Counted from the stretch's first letter, positions 8,740 to 17,496 are shown. The stretch: 64,000 nt of DNA from Janthinobacterium silvisoli (GCF_014200725.1 NZ_JACHCL010000001.1:1860001-1924000); one strand, 5' to 3'. The notes: a model not told the origin generated them from the letters alone. Translations and numbers: made by a program.

Positions 8740-8782
8740 ATGACAAATATTCGTAATTAATTGAAAACATCCGTAGTTAAAA

Positions 8783-8798
8783 TGGCACGATATGTGCT
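8783..8798 (+). promoter_or_regulatory. sigma-54-type (-24/-12) promoter
   Basis: TGGCACGATATGTGCT matches the sigma-54 consensus TGGCAC-N5-TTGCW with one mismatch in the -12 half, and the GG and GC doublets have the required 10-base spacing. It precedes the PEP-CTERM-like gene by about 120 bases on the same strand. PEP-CTERM genes in other bacteria are reported to depend on sigma-54 and the PrsK/PrsR system, which strengthens the call. Confidence 0.6.
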
Positions 8799-8917
8799 GT
8801 AATGAAGACTGAGCAGAAAAACCTTGATCCGTATCAAACCGACGGATTTGCATTGCCGGCAAGTATGAGTAAGCGATGAGTAAACGCTACGCCAGCCAGG
8901 GTATGGAGGGGATAAAA

Positions 8918-9295
8918 ATGAAAATACCACAGTCGGCATGCATGGCCTTGCTGGCATTGTCGGCCAGCAGTTGGGGCGCCACGACAGCAGGCGGCACCGT
9001 CATCATCGATGACAATATCCATTTCGACAACAATCTCGTATGGGAAACACCAGACTTGCCCTATGCGCGACTGCTGGCCAACAGCAAGGAGACCACGCCA
9101 TTCACGCTGGGGCGCGCTTCCCATGTACGCCATGGCGCAATGAACGGTTCCACACCGGGGGGGACGCCGCTCAAGCCACTCCCCGCACCCGTCTCTGCCG
9201 TGCCGGAAGCAAATATGTACGCGATGCTGCTGGTGGGCCTGGGCTTGCTGGCATTGAGCGTGCGCGGTGAAAAACAGGAAAAATTCGACGCCTGA
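8918..9295 (+). CDS. small PEP-CTERM-like secreted protein
   Basis: A 125-aa protein with an N-terminal signal peptide (MKIPQSACMALLALSASSWGA) and a C-terminal sorting-type tail: VPEAN, a hydrophobic helix (MYAMLLVGLGLLAL), then a basic end (RGEK). The tail resembles the PEP-CTERM exosortase signal, with VPEA in place of VPEP. The middle is short, low in recognisable domains and rich in polar residues. The start ATG at 8918 was chosen because of the strong GGAGGGG site just upstream; a longer frame from 8876 lacks one. No exosortase is in the window, so it would be encoded elsewhere. Likely exported to the cell surface or matrix; function unknown. Confidence 0.7.
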   Translation: MKIPQSACMALLALSASSWGATTAGGTVIIDDNIHFDNNLVWETPDLPYARLLANSKETTPFTLGRASHVRHGAMNGSTPGGTPLKPLPAPVSAVPEANMYAMLLVGLGLLALSVRGEKQEKFDA

Positions 9296-9338
9296 ACAGG
9301 TGCTCCTGGCAGTACAGCAGCATGTCGCACCGTGTTTC

Positions 9339-9518
9339 TTATTTGTCGGTCAAGCGGCACACCCGTTCAATATTTCCAACAGGAATACCCGACTTCAGGG
9401 CGCGCGCGATGCAGGCCGCCTTGTCGGGGCCGGAAGCGGAAATGAGCACGAAGGCCGTCAGCACCACACTGATGGCGACCAGTACGATCAATACACCTTT
9501 AACGATATCCCAATTCAT
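9339..9518 (-). CDS. 59-aa single-pass membrane protein, unknown function
   Basis: Short reading frame starting at ATG 9518 and ending TAA at 9339. The ATG overlaps the TGA stop of the DUF1697 gene (ATGA), so translation is probably coupled. The product starts MNWDIVKG, then has one hydrophobic helix (VLIVLVAISVVLTAFVLI, about residues 9-26) and a short tail with two cysteines (AACIARAL and ERVCRL). No family is recognised. Overlap with the upstream gene and the clean helix support a real gene. Third gene of a histidine kinase / DUF1697 operon. Confidence 0.6.
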   Translation of the reverse strand: MNWDIVKGVLIVLVAISVVLTAFVLISASGPDKAACIARALKSGIPVGNIERVCRLTDK

Positions 9519-10066
9519 GGTTGTTGTAGTAATGCATGTAATTTATGCATGGTCGCCCAGTTGCGCGAGGTCACGCCATCGCCCAGCAGCAAGCCCAGCG
9601 CCGCGATTACCTTACTGGCCAGTACGCCATCGGGGCACCAGGCATAGGCGGCCCATTTGCCGGCCGCCAGCGCTTCGGGGTGCCATTGCTGCTGCAACAA
9701 CGGCGCGATACGCTGGGCGTCAAGCGGGTTGTTGATCACCAGCGCCAGCAAGCGCGAGGCGTCGCTAGTCGGGACCAGGGTGTTTTCGGCGATCAGTTCG
9801 TCAAATTGGGCATGGGACAATACCGTCACCCTGGCCGCCACGCCCAGTTTCAAGACCAGCGCTTCCTCGATCTGCGTCGCGGCATCCGCCGGCGCCACGG
9901 CGCCCGCGTTGAATACCACGTTGCCACTATTGAGCACGGTATTCACTTCCGTCATGCCCAGGTCGCCCAGCAGCTTGCGCAGGTCGGCCATGGCCACGCG
10001 CTTGGCGCGGCCTACATTAATGCCGCGCAAGAATGCTACCTGGCGCTCACCTTGCTGTATTGTCAT
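9515..10066 (-). CDS. DUF1697 domain-containing protein
   Basis: A 183-aa cytoplasmic protein with the DUF1697 signature AFLRGINVGRAKRVAMADLR at the N-terminus followed by NTVLNSGNVVF, and the C-terminal TSRNWATMHKL segment. The family is widespread and of unknown function. The start ATG at 10066 lies 20 bases inside the end of the histidine kinase gene with GGGAGA five bases upstream, and its stop overlaps the small membrane protein gene, so the three form a tight operon. Confidence 0.88.
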   Translation of the reverse strand: MTIQQGERQVAFLRGINVGRAKRVAMADLRKLLGDLGMTEVNTVLNSGNVVFNAGAVAPADAATQIEEALVLKLGVAARVTVLSHAQFDELIAENTLVPTSDASRLLALVINNPLDAQRIAPLLQQQWHPEALAAGKWAAYAWCPDGVLASKVIAALGLLLGDGVTSRNWATMHKLHALLQQP

Positions 10067-11654
10067 GTTCGTCTCCCTGGCCGTCCTTACCCTCTGACAA
10101 TGGTGTCACCCTGGGCAGGCGCAACACGAAAGTGGCGCCCTGGCCCACGGTGCTGTGTACCGTGATGGTGCCGCCAAATTGCTTGGCAATCAAGTTGAAT
10201 ACGATATTCAATCCCAGTCCCGTGCCACCCTGTCCGCGCCGCGTGGTCACAAACGGGTCGAAGACGCGGTCGATCAAGTCGGGCGCGATACCACGGCCAT
10301 TGTCGCGCACCTGCATGTCGATCCAGTCCTGGTCGCAGCGCACGCCGATATGAATCGTGCCCGCCGTGTCGGCGTCAAACGCATGCTCGACGCAGTTCAG
10401 CACCAGGTTGGTCAGCACCTGCGCCAAGGCGCCAGGATAACTGTCGAACATGATGTCTGATGGGCAATCAATCGTGATGGCGATGCGCGTCTTTTTCACA
10501 GTGGGCTGCAGGCTGGCCACCACTTCGCCGATATAGTCGCGCAACTCGAACAGGCGGCGCGCTTCGCTGACCTGGTCGGCGGCAATCTGTTTGAAACTAT
10601 GGATCAGATGCGCGGCGCGGTAGGCATTGTTCATGATCAGGCGCGCGCTTTCGCTGGCCGTTTCCAGGTAGCGCACAATGTCGGTCTTCCTGACGGTGCC
10701 GCCAGCGACGGCCGCACTGATGTCTTCGGTCGCTTCCTTCAAGACCGAAGCGCTGGTCAGGGCAATGCCGACCGGCGTATTGATTTCATGGGCCACGCCG
10801 GCCACCAGGCTGCCCAGTGCGGCCAGGCGCTCCGATTGCAGCAGGGATTCCTGCGCCAGGCGCAACTCATCCATCGCCTGCGCCATCTCATGCTGCGAAC
10901 GGCGCGCCGCGTCTTCCGCCTCGCGAGTACGGAAGATGATGGACTTGAGCTTGCGCTGCACCGCATTGAAACCGCGGATCACGTCGCCCAGTTCATCGCG
11001 CCGCGTTTCCGGCAGTTCTTCCACTTCATCGCTGCCGCGCGTGGCCAGGTCAAACAGACCATCGCGCAACTGGCGCAAGGGGCGAAAGATGATGCGCAGG
11101 CTGAGCGCCAGTGCCGCCACCAGGATGATGTCAAGCAGCAACACCTCCATTACCTTGCGCCGCACCTCGCTACGCAAGGCGGCATCGATCTGTTCGCCGC
11201 TGAAGTTGACGATGACCTTGCCGACGATCACTGGCCTGGCGCCGCTGGAGGCCATGGCGTCGCGAAACACCAGCGGCGCTTCGATGGGCGTGCCGGCTAT
11301 CGCCAGATCGATTAGCAAGGGATGCAGCGCACCCGAGGCATCGCGCATTTCTCCCGCAAACAGGCCGACGGAAGCGTCATACACGCGGATGGCGATCAAT
11401 TCAGGCGGCAACATTTCCGCCGCCACAATGCTGTCGACCTTGGATTTATCGAGATCCCACAAGGCTGAAGGCAAGCTCGTCTGGAGGCGAGTCAGCACGC
11501 CAGTGCGCAGGCGCGCACTATCTGCCTCCAGGTCACGACTGAGTGTATATTGGGTATAGCTGCCGGAAATGCCGAGCACCAGGGTGACGATGACGACAAA
11601 CAGCAAGGTCAGCCTGACCTGGGTACGCATAGTCGTTGCCATCATCGCTGCCAT
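10047..11654 (-). CDS. membrane sensor histidine kinase
   Basis: A 535-aa kinase. Order: transmembrane helix (about 15-37), an extracytoplasmic sensor region (about 40-175) with a WDLDKSKVD segment, a second helix, a HAMP region (RIIFRPLRQLRDGL), a coiled-coil stretch, the phosphoacceptor box (SLVAGVAHEINTPVGIAL, H about 316) and a HATPase domain with N box (LTNLVLNCVEHAFD), DNGRGIAPD and GGTGLGLNIV. Start ATG 11654 was preferred over the longer frame to 11852, which would run across the promoter of the divergent gene; GGGAG is 9 bases upstream. No response regulator is adjacent. It leads an operon with DUF1697 and a 59-aa membrane protein and is divergent from an HDOD gene pair. Confidence 0.88.
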   Translation of the reverse strand: MAAMMATTMRTQVRLTLLFVVIVTLVLGISGSYTQYTLSRDLEADSARLRTGVLTRLQTSLPSALWDLDKSKVDSIVAAEMLPPELIAIRVYDASVGLFAGEMRDASGALHPLLIDLAIAGTPIEAPLVFRDAMASSGARPVIVGKVIVNFSGEQIDAALRSEVRRKVMEVLLLDIILVAALALSLRIIFRPLRQLRDGLFDLATRGSDEVEELPETRRDELGDVIRGFNAVQRKLKSIIFRTREAEDAARRSQHEMAQAMDELRLAQESLLQSERLAALGSLVAGVAHEINTPVGIALTSASVLKEATEDISAAVAGGTVRKTDIVRYLETASESARLIMNNAYRAAHLIHSFKQIAADQVSEARRLFELRDYIGEVVASLQPTVKKTRIAITIDCPSDIMFDSYPGALAQVLTNLVLNCVEHAFDADTAGTIHIGVRCDQDWIDMQVRDNGRGIAPDLIDRVFDPFVTTRRGQGGTGLGLNIVFNLIAKQFGGTITVHSTVGQGATFVLRLPRVTPLSEGKDGQGDEHDNTAR

Positions 11655-11863
11655 TGAACAGCACTCCCGGAGTGTGGACTGCCGCTGGCCCGCGGCGCGC
11701 AGACAGGGATGTCGACGGCAGGCCAGCATAGTGGCAATGTACGTTATGAGATGCTTATTGGCAAGATTTACAACAGCCATACAGGAAAGATGGACATTGA
11801 TGCAGGATGAAGACATTGCGCTGTGGCAATGATAATATCCCGCAATCATCAAAAGGAGTCATC

Positions 11864-12211
11864 ATGACCACGCATCAGCTTTTACCCTTGGAGCAAATTC
11901 GCCCCGGTATGATCTTATCGGACGTGTTGCTCGATGCGCGGGGGCAAGTGTTACTGCCGCAAGGTGCGGTGTTAACAGAAAACATGCTATCGCTGATGCC
12001 GCGGCATGGCATCGAGATGCTGTCCATCCAGGCGCCGCCCCTGTCGCCGGCAGAACAGGCCGCGTTACAGGAAAGCTATCGCACGCGTCTGGCACATTTA
12101 TTCCGCAAGCACGATCCTGCCGATCCGGACGACGCCACCACGGCACTATTGCTCAGCTATGTCAGCAACTATCGCCTGGGTATGGAAGCAGGAACAGGAG
12201 CCGCAGCATGA
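11864..12211 (+). CDS. stand-alone DUF3391-like domain protein
   Basis: A 115-aa protein whose first half (LEQIRPGMILSDVLLDARGQVLLPQGAVLT, then HGIEMLSIQ) matches the domain usually found in front of HD-GYP phosphodiesterases. Here it is a separate small protein. ATG 11864 has AAAGGAG upstream. Its stop overlaps the start of the HDOD gene (ATGA), so the two are co-translated and probably act together. The second half is helical and charged. A signalling role is inferred from domain association. Confidence 0.65.
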   Translation: MTTHQLLPLEQIRPGMILSDVLLDARGQVLLPQGAVLTENMLSLMPRHGIEMLSIQAPPLSPAEQAALQESYRTRLAHLFRKHDPADPDDATTALLLSYVSNYRLGMEAGTGAAA

Positions 12212-13062
12212 GCACCGCACTGCCACAACTGACTGCCGAAGACATCCTTGCCCACCTGGACGACCTGCCGTCCTTGCCCGCCGTCGTGATGGAACTGTTG
12301 AACAGTATCGACCAGGAAGACGTCGATATTTCCGTGCTGGCGAAAAAAGTGTCGTACGACCAGGCGCTGACGGCCAAGACTTTGCGCCTGGCGAACTCCT
12401 CGCAATACGGCTTGCAAGTGAAGGCCACCACCATCCAGCAAGCCATCACCTACCTGGGTTTCCAGACTACCCGCAGCCTGATCACCTCGGCAGCGATCAC
12501 GGGCGCTTTCCCGGAAGGGCGCTGCCCCGGTTTCGATGACAAGGCATTCTGGCGCCATTCGGTGGCCACGGCCGCCTGCGCGAAAGTGCTGGCGCGGCAT
12601 GTGCGCTTCAACCAGGATTACGCATTTACCGCAGGCTTGCTGCACAATATCGGCCGGCTGGTGCTGGTCAGCAGCTTCCCCGAACATTATGCACAGGCGC
12701 TCGCCTTCCGCGCCCAGCAAGATTGCAGCATGCTGGAAGCGGAACAAACGATACTGGGCGTGGACCATGTGCAGGCGGGCGTGGCCCTGGCCGAACACTG
12801 GAATTTTTCCGATACCATCCGCCTGGCCATCGCCAATTATGTGCAGCCGGAAGTGGCAGGTGCGGGTTTCCTGGCGGCATTGATTCATGTCGCCAATGCG
12901 GTGGTATGCGCGCTGGACCTGGCGCAGGCGGTGGACGATATGGTGCCGCGCGTTTCGCCGGTGGCGTGGGCAGCGCTGGGACTGGAAGAGGAAGCGTATC
13001 TGCAGCTGTTCCGCGAAACGGAATTGCGCTACGGTGAAATCACGGCGGCTTTGCTCAGCTGA
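12208..13062 (+). CDS. HDOD domain protein
   Basis: A 284-aa cytoplasmic protein with the HDOD fold over most of its length: LPSLPAVVMELLN near the N-terminus, ANSSQYGL, ITYLGFQTTRSLITSAAI, and the degenerate HD-like AFTAGLLHNIGRLVL. HDOD proteins lack the HD phosphohydrolase metal ligands and act as signalling scaffolds, often in c-di-GMP or two-component networks. It overlaps the DUF3391-like gene by four bases and is followed by a strong terminator. The divergent histidine kinase operon may be functionally linked, but nothing in the sequence proves it. Confidence 0.85.
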   Translation: MSTALPQLTAEDILAHLDDLPSLPAVVMELLNSIDQEDVDISVLAKKVSYDQALTAKTLRLANSSQYGLQVKATTIQQAITYLGFQTTRSLITSAAITGAFPEGRCPGFDDKAFWRHSVATAACAKVLARHVRFNQDYAFTAGLLHNIGRLVLVSSFPEHYAQALAFRAQQDCSMLEAEQTILGVDHVQAGVALAEHWNFSDTIRLAIANYVQPEVAGAGFLAALIHVANAVVCALDLAQAVDDMVPRVSPVAWAALGLEEEAYLQLFRETELRYGEITAALLS

Positions 13063-13088
13063 ATCAGCGTTGCCAGGAGCGCCAAGAA

Positions 13089-13125
13089 AAACGGCCTTCG
13101 CATCAAGCGAAAGCCGTTATTTTTT
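13089..13125 (+). terminator. rho-independent terminator after the HDOD gene
   Basis: AACGGC-C-TTCGC pairs with GCGAA-AGCCGTT around a short ATCAA loop and is followed by ATTTTTT, about 30 bases past the HDOD stop. Confidence 0.85.
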
Positions 13126-13215
13126 CCACTACGGTGACTGCAGGGTGCGCCGTCAAGGCTAGCTGTGTGCTGACAGTCATTGCACCGATAAAACAGTTCT
13201 CATGCCACCGCAGCA

Positions 13216-13542
13216 TCAATGCGCGTAATTCGCTTCTTGCGCATCGCCACGGTCTTCCGCTTTTGGGCGGCCCTGGGCGTCGGACAAACGATACTTGGTG
13301 CGGCGGTCGCCCATCAAATCACGCAGATCACGGATGCTCATGCCCGTCACTTCGTGCATGCGGATCAGCAGCGAAGCGCCGACTGGCAGACGGTGATGAC
13401 GGATCTTGCTGATCACCGGTGGCGCCACTTCCAGCAAGCGCGACAGGGCTGCATCGTTCTTCAGCTGCATCTTGCTCAGCAGAATATCCAGCAGGTGGTT
13501 AGGGTTGTAGCTTTCTTGAGATGCTAATGCATGATGTGCCAT
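13216..13542 (-). CDS. small helix-turn-helix protein, function unknown
   Basis: A 108-aa protein with a probable helix-turn-helix (NHLLDILLSKMQLKNDAALS, then LLEVAPPVISKIRHHRLPV, then GASLLIRMHEVTGMSIRDLRDL), reminiscent of Cro/YdaS-type DNA-binding domains. The C-terminal 30 residues are charged and probably flexible. ATG 13542 has GAGGAAA upstream. It stands alone between a terminator and a long gene-free stretch. A DNA-binding role is inferred from the fold pattern only. Confidence 0.6.
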   Translation of the reverse strand: MAHHALASQESYNPNHLLDILLSKMQLKNDAALSRLLEVAPPVISKIRHHRLPVGASLLIRMHEVTGMSIRDLRDLMGDRRTKYRLSDAQGRPKAEDRGDAQEANYAH

Positions 13543-14153
13543 GATTTTTCCTCGTCTAGTAAAGTCTGGTGAATGTTGATGTTGAAAGAATGCCGATCCG
13601 AACTTAAGGCTGACTTAGAGTTCAAAAAATTTATTCATGTCCGCCCTTCACTCTTTTCTCCTGCTTTCTCCTGCCCCTCTCCATCCTGCCGCGCTACCTG
13701 TACCGGGACTCGCACAGCCACGTCCAGCAAGGTGATCCACCTTGCTGCATGGGTGAATAACACTTGCAATCGACTGAAATGAATTGCATATAAAGCAATA
13801 TACTAGTCTAAAGCCGCAGCATCCGCGCTCCGCGCAACCTTCCTGATTGTTAAATATCAAGCTAGTTGCGGGTATGCTTTTTAGTGATGCCATTTCAACA
13901 CATTAGGATGCCAGCGGGCGCGCACTAGGTTTTGTAGCAACTTGTTACAAATCAATGATTCACTCAGGAAACAAATGGCAATGACAGACGCAAACCCGCC
14001 ATGTTTTTTACTATCGCCACGGCGGCAAGTGCAGCATGGCCCGTGGGGGAGATTTACGTTAAACTAACGCCTGACCAGCAGCCTGCGCCATAGTGCAAGA
14101 CATCTCGCCAGGCCTGCCTACCGCCTCGTTCCGCGGCATCCCACCAACATCCC
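13543..14153. other. gene-free stretch upstream of miaB, with a perfect palindrome
   Basis: About 610 bases without a convincing gene; the short open frames have no matching composition or ribosome site. The clearest element is a perfect inverted repeat CAGCAAGGTG-ATC-CACCTTGCTG at 13725-13747, with no T run on either side. A locally AT-rich part (about 13760-13960) probably holds promoters for the HTH gene or miaB. No tRNA or known riboswitch was recognised. Confidence 0.45.
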
Positions 14154-15545
14154 ATGACCGCTAAAGCACCTGACTCCATGCAGAAAAAAGTATTCATTAA
14201 AACCTTCGGCTGCCAGATGAACGAGTACGACTCGGACAAGATGGCCGACGTGCTGGGCGCATCCGACGGCCTGGTGCGCACCGAGCGTCCCGAAGAAGCC
14301 GATGTCATCCTGCTCAATACCTGTTCCGTGCGCGAAAAGGCGCAGGAAAAAGTGTTTTCCGACCTGGGCCGCTTGCGCGAACTGAAACTGGCCAATCCGA
14401 ATCTGCTGATCGGCGTGGGCGGCTGCGTGGCCTCGCAGGAAGGCGACGCCATCGTCAAGCGCGCGCCGTATGTCGACATGGTGTTCGGTCCGCAAACCCT
14501 GCACCGCCTGCCACAAATGATCCAGCTGCGCCGCTCCAGCGGCGCCTCGCAAGTAGACATCAGCTTCCCGGAAATCGAAAAGTTCGACCATATGCCGCCA
14601 GCCAAGGTCGAGGGCGCCTCGGCGTTCGTCTCCATCATGGAAGGCTGCAGCAAATACTGCAGCTACTGCGTGGTGCCGTACACGCGCGGTGAAGAAGTGT
14701 CGCGCCGCTTCGAAGACGTGCTGACGGAAGTGGCGGGCCTGGCTGCCCAGGGCGTCAAGGAAATCACCCTGCTGGGCCAGAACGTGAACGCTTATCGCGG
14801 CGTCATGGAAGGCGGCGACATTGCCGACTTCGCGCTACTGCTCGAATACGTGGCCGACATTCCCGGCATCGAGCGCATGCGCTTCGTTACCAGCCACCCG
14901 AAGGAATTCACGCAGCGCCTGATCGACGCCTACGCCAAGATCCCGCAACTGGTCGATCATCTGTACCTGCCGGCGCAGCATGGCTCCGACAAGGTGCTGG
15001 GCGCCATGAAGCGCGGCTACACGGGCCTGGAATACAAGTCCATCATCCGCCGCATCCGCGCCGTGCGCCCGAACATGGCGATTTCCTCGGACTTCATCGT
15101 CGGTTTCCCGGGCGAGACCCAGGCCGATTTCGACGCCATGATGAAGCTGATCGCCGACGTCGGTTTTGATAACAGCTATAGCTTCATCTTCAGCAAGCGC
15201 CCCGGCACGCCGGCCGCCAGCCTGGAAGACGATACGCCGCATGAAACCAAGCTGGCCCGCCTGCAGCAACTGCAGGCCGCCATCGACGCCAATACGCGCA
15301 AGTACAGCCTGGCGATGGTCGGCACGGTGCAAACCATCCTGGTCGATGGCCGTTCGAAAAAAGATACGGATGACAGTGAGCTGCAAGGCCGCACCGAAAA
15401 CAACCGCGTGGTCAATTTCGACGCCGGCCCCGATGGTTTGCACCTGATCGGCCAGCTGGTCGACGTGCGCATCACCGAAAGCCATTCCTACACCCTGCGC
15501 GGCGAATTGGTCGCCAGCGCGCCCGCATTGAAAAGAGCCAGTTGA
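14154..15545 (+). CDS. miaB: tRNA-2-methylthio-N6-dimethylallyladenosine synthase
   Basis: Radical-SAM methylthiotransferase that adds the 2-methylthio group to i6A37 of tRNAs reading UNN codons. 463 aa. N-terminal UPF0004 domain with [24 protein letters not shown] and GVGGCVA supplies the three cysteines of the auxiliary cluster; the radical-SAM CxxxCxxC ([14 protein letters not shown]) has cysteines at 165, 169 and 172; a C-terminal TRAM domain (about 385-450) includes [11 protein letters not shown] later start at 14178 (MQKKVF) also fits the family. First gene of the miaB-phoH-ybeY run; its stop overlaps the TTG start of phoH. Confidence 0.97.
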   Translation: MTAKAPDSMQKKVFIKTFGCQMNEYDSDKMADVLGASDGLVRTERPEEADVILLNTCSVREKAQEKVFSDLGRLRELKLANPNLLIGVGGCVASQEGDAIVKRAPYVDMVFGPQTLHRLPQMIQLRRSSGASQVDISFPEIEKFDHMPPAKVEGASAFVSIMEGCSKYCSYCVVPYTRGEEVSRRFEDVLTEVAGLAAQGVKEITLLGQNVNAYRGVMEGGDIADFALLLEYVADIPGIERMRFVTSHPKEFTQRLIDAYAKIPQLVDHLYLPAQHGSDKVLGAMKRGYTGLEYKSIIRRIRAVRPNMAISSDFIVGFPGETQADFDAMMKLIADVGFDNSYSFIFSKRPGTPAASLEDDTPHETKLARLQQLQAAIDANTRKYSLAMVGTVQTILVDGRSKKDTDDSELQGRTENNRVVNFDAGPDGLHLIGQLVDVRITESHSYTLRGELVASAPALKRAS

Positions 15546-16615
15546 AAACCAAAGCCCCGATACAGCCGCATTACTTCATCCCCGAGCCGCTGGACAACAC
15601 GCGCCTGGCGCATCTGTGCGGCCCGCTCGATGAAAACCTGCGCCAGATTTCCGCCGCCCTCGACGTGACGATATTCCGCCGTGGCGAAAAGTTCATCGTC
15701 GGCGGCAGCAATGCCGAACGCGCCGTGGAAATCCTGGAAAAATTCTACGCCATCGCCAACAAGGTGGTGCCGCTGGAAGAAGTGCAACTGGCGCTGGTGG
15801 AACAGCGCGCCGGCCTGTCGGCCGCCTCCGAGCACCACGCAACCACGCCGAATGCGCCCATCTCCACCTTTGTCGAGCCGGATATCGCCAGTCCCGTGCT
15901 GAAAACACGGCGCAGCGATCTGCGGGGCCGCACGCCGCACCAGATCGCCTACCTGCGCAATATCCTGGAACACGACATCAGCTTTGGTGTGGGTCCGGCC
16001 GGCACGGGCAAGACTTACCTGGCGGTGGCCTGCGCCGTCGATGCGCTCGAACGCGACGCCGTCAAGCGCATCATTTTGACGCGCCCCGCCGTGGAAGCGG
16101 GCGAACGCCTGGGCTTCTTGCCGGGCGACCTGGCGCAAAAAGTGGACCCGTATCTGCGCCCGCTGTACGACGCGCTGTACGACTTGCTGGGCTTTGACCG
16201 CACGCAAAAGCTGTTTGAAAAACAGGTGATCGAGATCGCCCCGCTGGCCTATATGCGCGGGCGCACCCTGAACCACGCGTTCGTGATCCTGGACGAAGCG
16301 CAAAACACCACCGTCGAACAGATGAAGATGTTTTTGACGCGTATCGGCTTTGGCAGCAAGGCTGTGGTGACGGGCGACGTGACGCAGGTCGATCTGCACA
16401 AGAGCCAGAAGAGCGGCTTGATCGACGCTGTGCAAGTGCTCAAAGACGTGCGCGGCATCGGCTTCACGCAATTTAATTCCACCGACGTGGTGCGCCATCC
16501 GCTGGTGGCCCGCATCGTCGACGCTTATGAAACGGCGCAGGCAGCCGAAGCCGGCGCCGCCCAATTACTTCCCCTGATCAAACCAGCAGCCGCCAAAAAT
16601 GTCCGAAAAAAATAA
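15542..16615 (+). CDS. ybeZ: PhoH-family ATPase (YbeZ)
   Basis: A 357-aa cytoplasmic ATPase. N-terminal KH-like region ([27 protein letters not shown]), then a P-loop with Walker A GPAGTGKT near residue 157 and Walker B VILDEAQN near 255, plus the PhoH-specific [17 protein letters not shown]. It starts at TTG 15542, overlapping the TGA of miaB (TTGA), implying coupling. YbeZ partners YbeY in ribosome and RNA metabolism; ybeY follows and overlaps its end. Confidence 0.94.
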   Translation: MKTKAPIQPHYFIPEPLDNTRLAHLCGPLDENLRQISAALDVTIFRRGEKFIVGGSNAERAVEILEKFYAIANKVVPLEEVQLALVEQRAGLSAASEHHATTPNAPISTFVEPDIASPVLKTRRSDLRGRTPHQIAYLRNILEHDISFGVGPAGTGKTYLAVACAVDALERDAVKRIILTRPAVEAGERLGFLPGDLAQKVDPYLRPLYDALYDLLGFDRTQKLFEKQVIEIAPLAYMRGRTLNHAFVILDEAQNTTVEQMKMFLTRIGFGSKAVVTGDVTQVDLHKSQKSGLIDAVQVLKDVRGIGFTQFNSTDVVRHPLVARIVDAYETAQAAEAGAAQLLPLIKPAAAKNVRKK

Positions 16616-17066
16616 ACTCTCGCTGTCCGTGCAATATCCGGATACCCGCCTGGAAACACTGATTACGCGCCCAAAGATCCGCCGCTGGGTGCAAGCTGCC
16701 CTGTTCGCGCCCGCTGAATTGACCATCCGCTTTGTCGATGCCGAAGAAGGACGCGACCTGAACCGCGACTACCGCGAAAAAGACTACGCCACCAATGTGC
16801 TGACCTTTGCCTATAACGAGGGTGAAGCAGAACTGGCCGACGATGAGCCGACCCGCGCCGACATCATCCTGTGCACCGACGTGCTGGAAAAGGAAGCGGC
16901 GGAACAACAGAAAAGCGTGGAAGAACATACGGCCCATCTGATCGTGCATGGCGTGCTGCACGCGCAAGGCTACGACCATATGGATGATGAAGAGGCCACC
17001 GAGATGGAAGGCCTGGAAACCGAGATCCTGGCCAAGCTGGGCATCACTGACCCATATAAAGAGTAA
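16599..17066 (+). CDS. ybeY: rRNA maturation endoribonuclease YbeY
   Basis: A 155-aa zinc-dependent RNase needed for 16S rRNA 3' end maturation and ribosome quality control. The zinc motif [11 protein letters not shown] appears near residues 115-125, with three histidines in H-x3-H-x5-H spacing, and NREYREKD-like [16 protein letters not shown] upstream. It overlaps the end of ybeZ by 17 bases and belongs to the conserved ybeZ-ybeY-ybeX-lnt cluster. Confidence 0.96.
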   Translation: MSEKNKLSLSVQYPDTRLETLITRPKIRRWVQAALFAPAELTIRFVDAEEGRDLNRDYREKDYATNVLTFAYNEGEAELADDEPTRADIILCTDVLEKEAAEQQKSVEEHTAHLIVHGVLHAQGYDHMDDEEATEMEGLETEILAKLGITDPYKE

Positions 17067-17079
17067 AAAAGGAGTAAAT

Positions 17080-17496
17080 ATGGGAACTTGGGCCACCGAC
17101 GCCTTTGGCAACGACTACGCCATGGATTGGGCGCAGGATTTGCAGGAATACAAAACCCTGGAACTGGTCGAAACGACACTGGACAATGTCATCGACAGCA
17201 CCGAAGCCGAACTGGAAGCGCCATTCGCCGCCGAGGCACTGGCCGCGCTGGAAGTGATCGCCCGCCTGCTGGGTAAACCTGGTGCCGATGATCCGGCTAC
17301 GGCCGAGGTCGATGAATGGGTAGAGCGTTGCAAGAAAAAGATCACGCCGCCGCTGCTGGAAAAAGCCGCACTGGCTTTCGGGCGCATCACGGCGGAAGTC
17401 TCGGAACTGCACCAGCTGTGGCAGGAAAGCGAACATTTCGCCGACTGGCAGGCCGATGTGGCCGATTTGCGCCAGCGCGTGCTGGGTAATATCTAA
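17080..17496 (+). CDS. DUF4259 domain-containing protein
   Basis: A 138-aa protein beginning MGTWATDAFGNDYAMDW, the recognisable N-terminal motif of the DUF4259 family, followed by helical, acidic sequence. The start at 17080 follows AAAAGGAG closely; the longer frame from 16948 only runs back through ybeY. It sits inside the normally uninterrupted ybeY-ybeX(corC) interval, 13 bases after ybeY, so it is probably co-transcribed. Function unknown. Confidence 0.8.
   Translation: MGTWATDAFGNDYAMDWAQDLQEYKTLELVETTLDNVIDSTEAELEAPFAAEALAALEVIARLLGKPGADDPATAEVDEWVERCKKKITPPLLEKAALAFGRITAEVSELHQLWQESEHFADWQADVADLRQRVLGNI

Noticed and set aside
8626-8862. 78-codon minus-strand frame upstream of the PEP-CTERM-like gene
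   Set aside because: It covers the operator, inverted repeat and sigma-54-like promoter and has no ribosome site or family resemblance.
13725-13747. Perfect palindrome CAGCAAGGTG-ATC-CACCTTGCTG as a terminator
   Set aside because: Neither strand has a T run after it, and it lies far from either flanking stop codon.
13573-13893. Short open frames on both strands between the HTH gene and miaB
   Set aside because: No ribosome sites, no recognisable domains, and composition unlike neighbouring genes.
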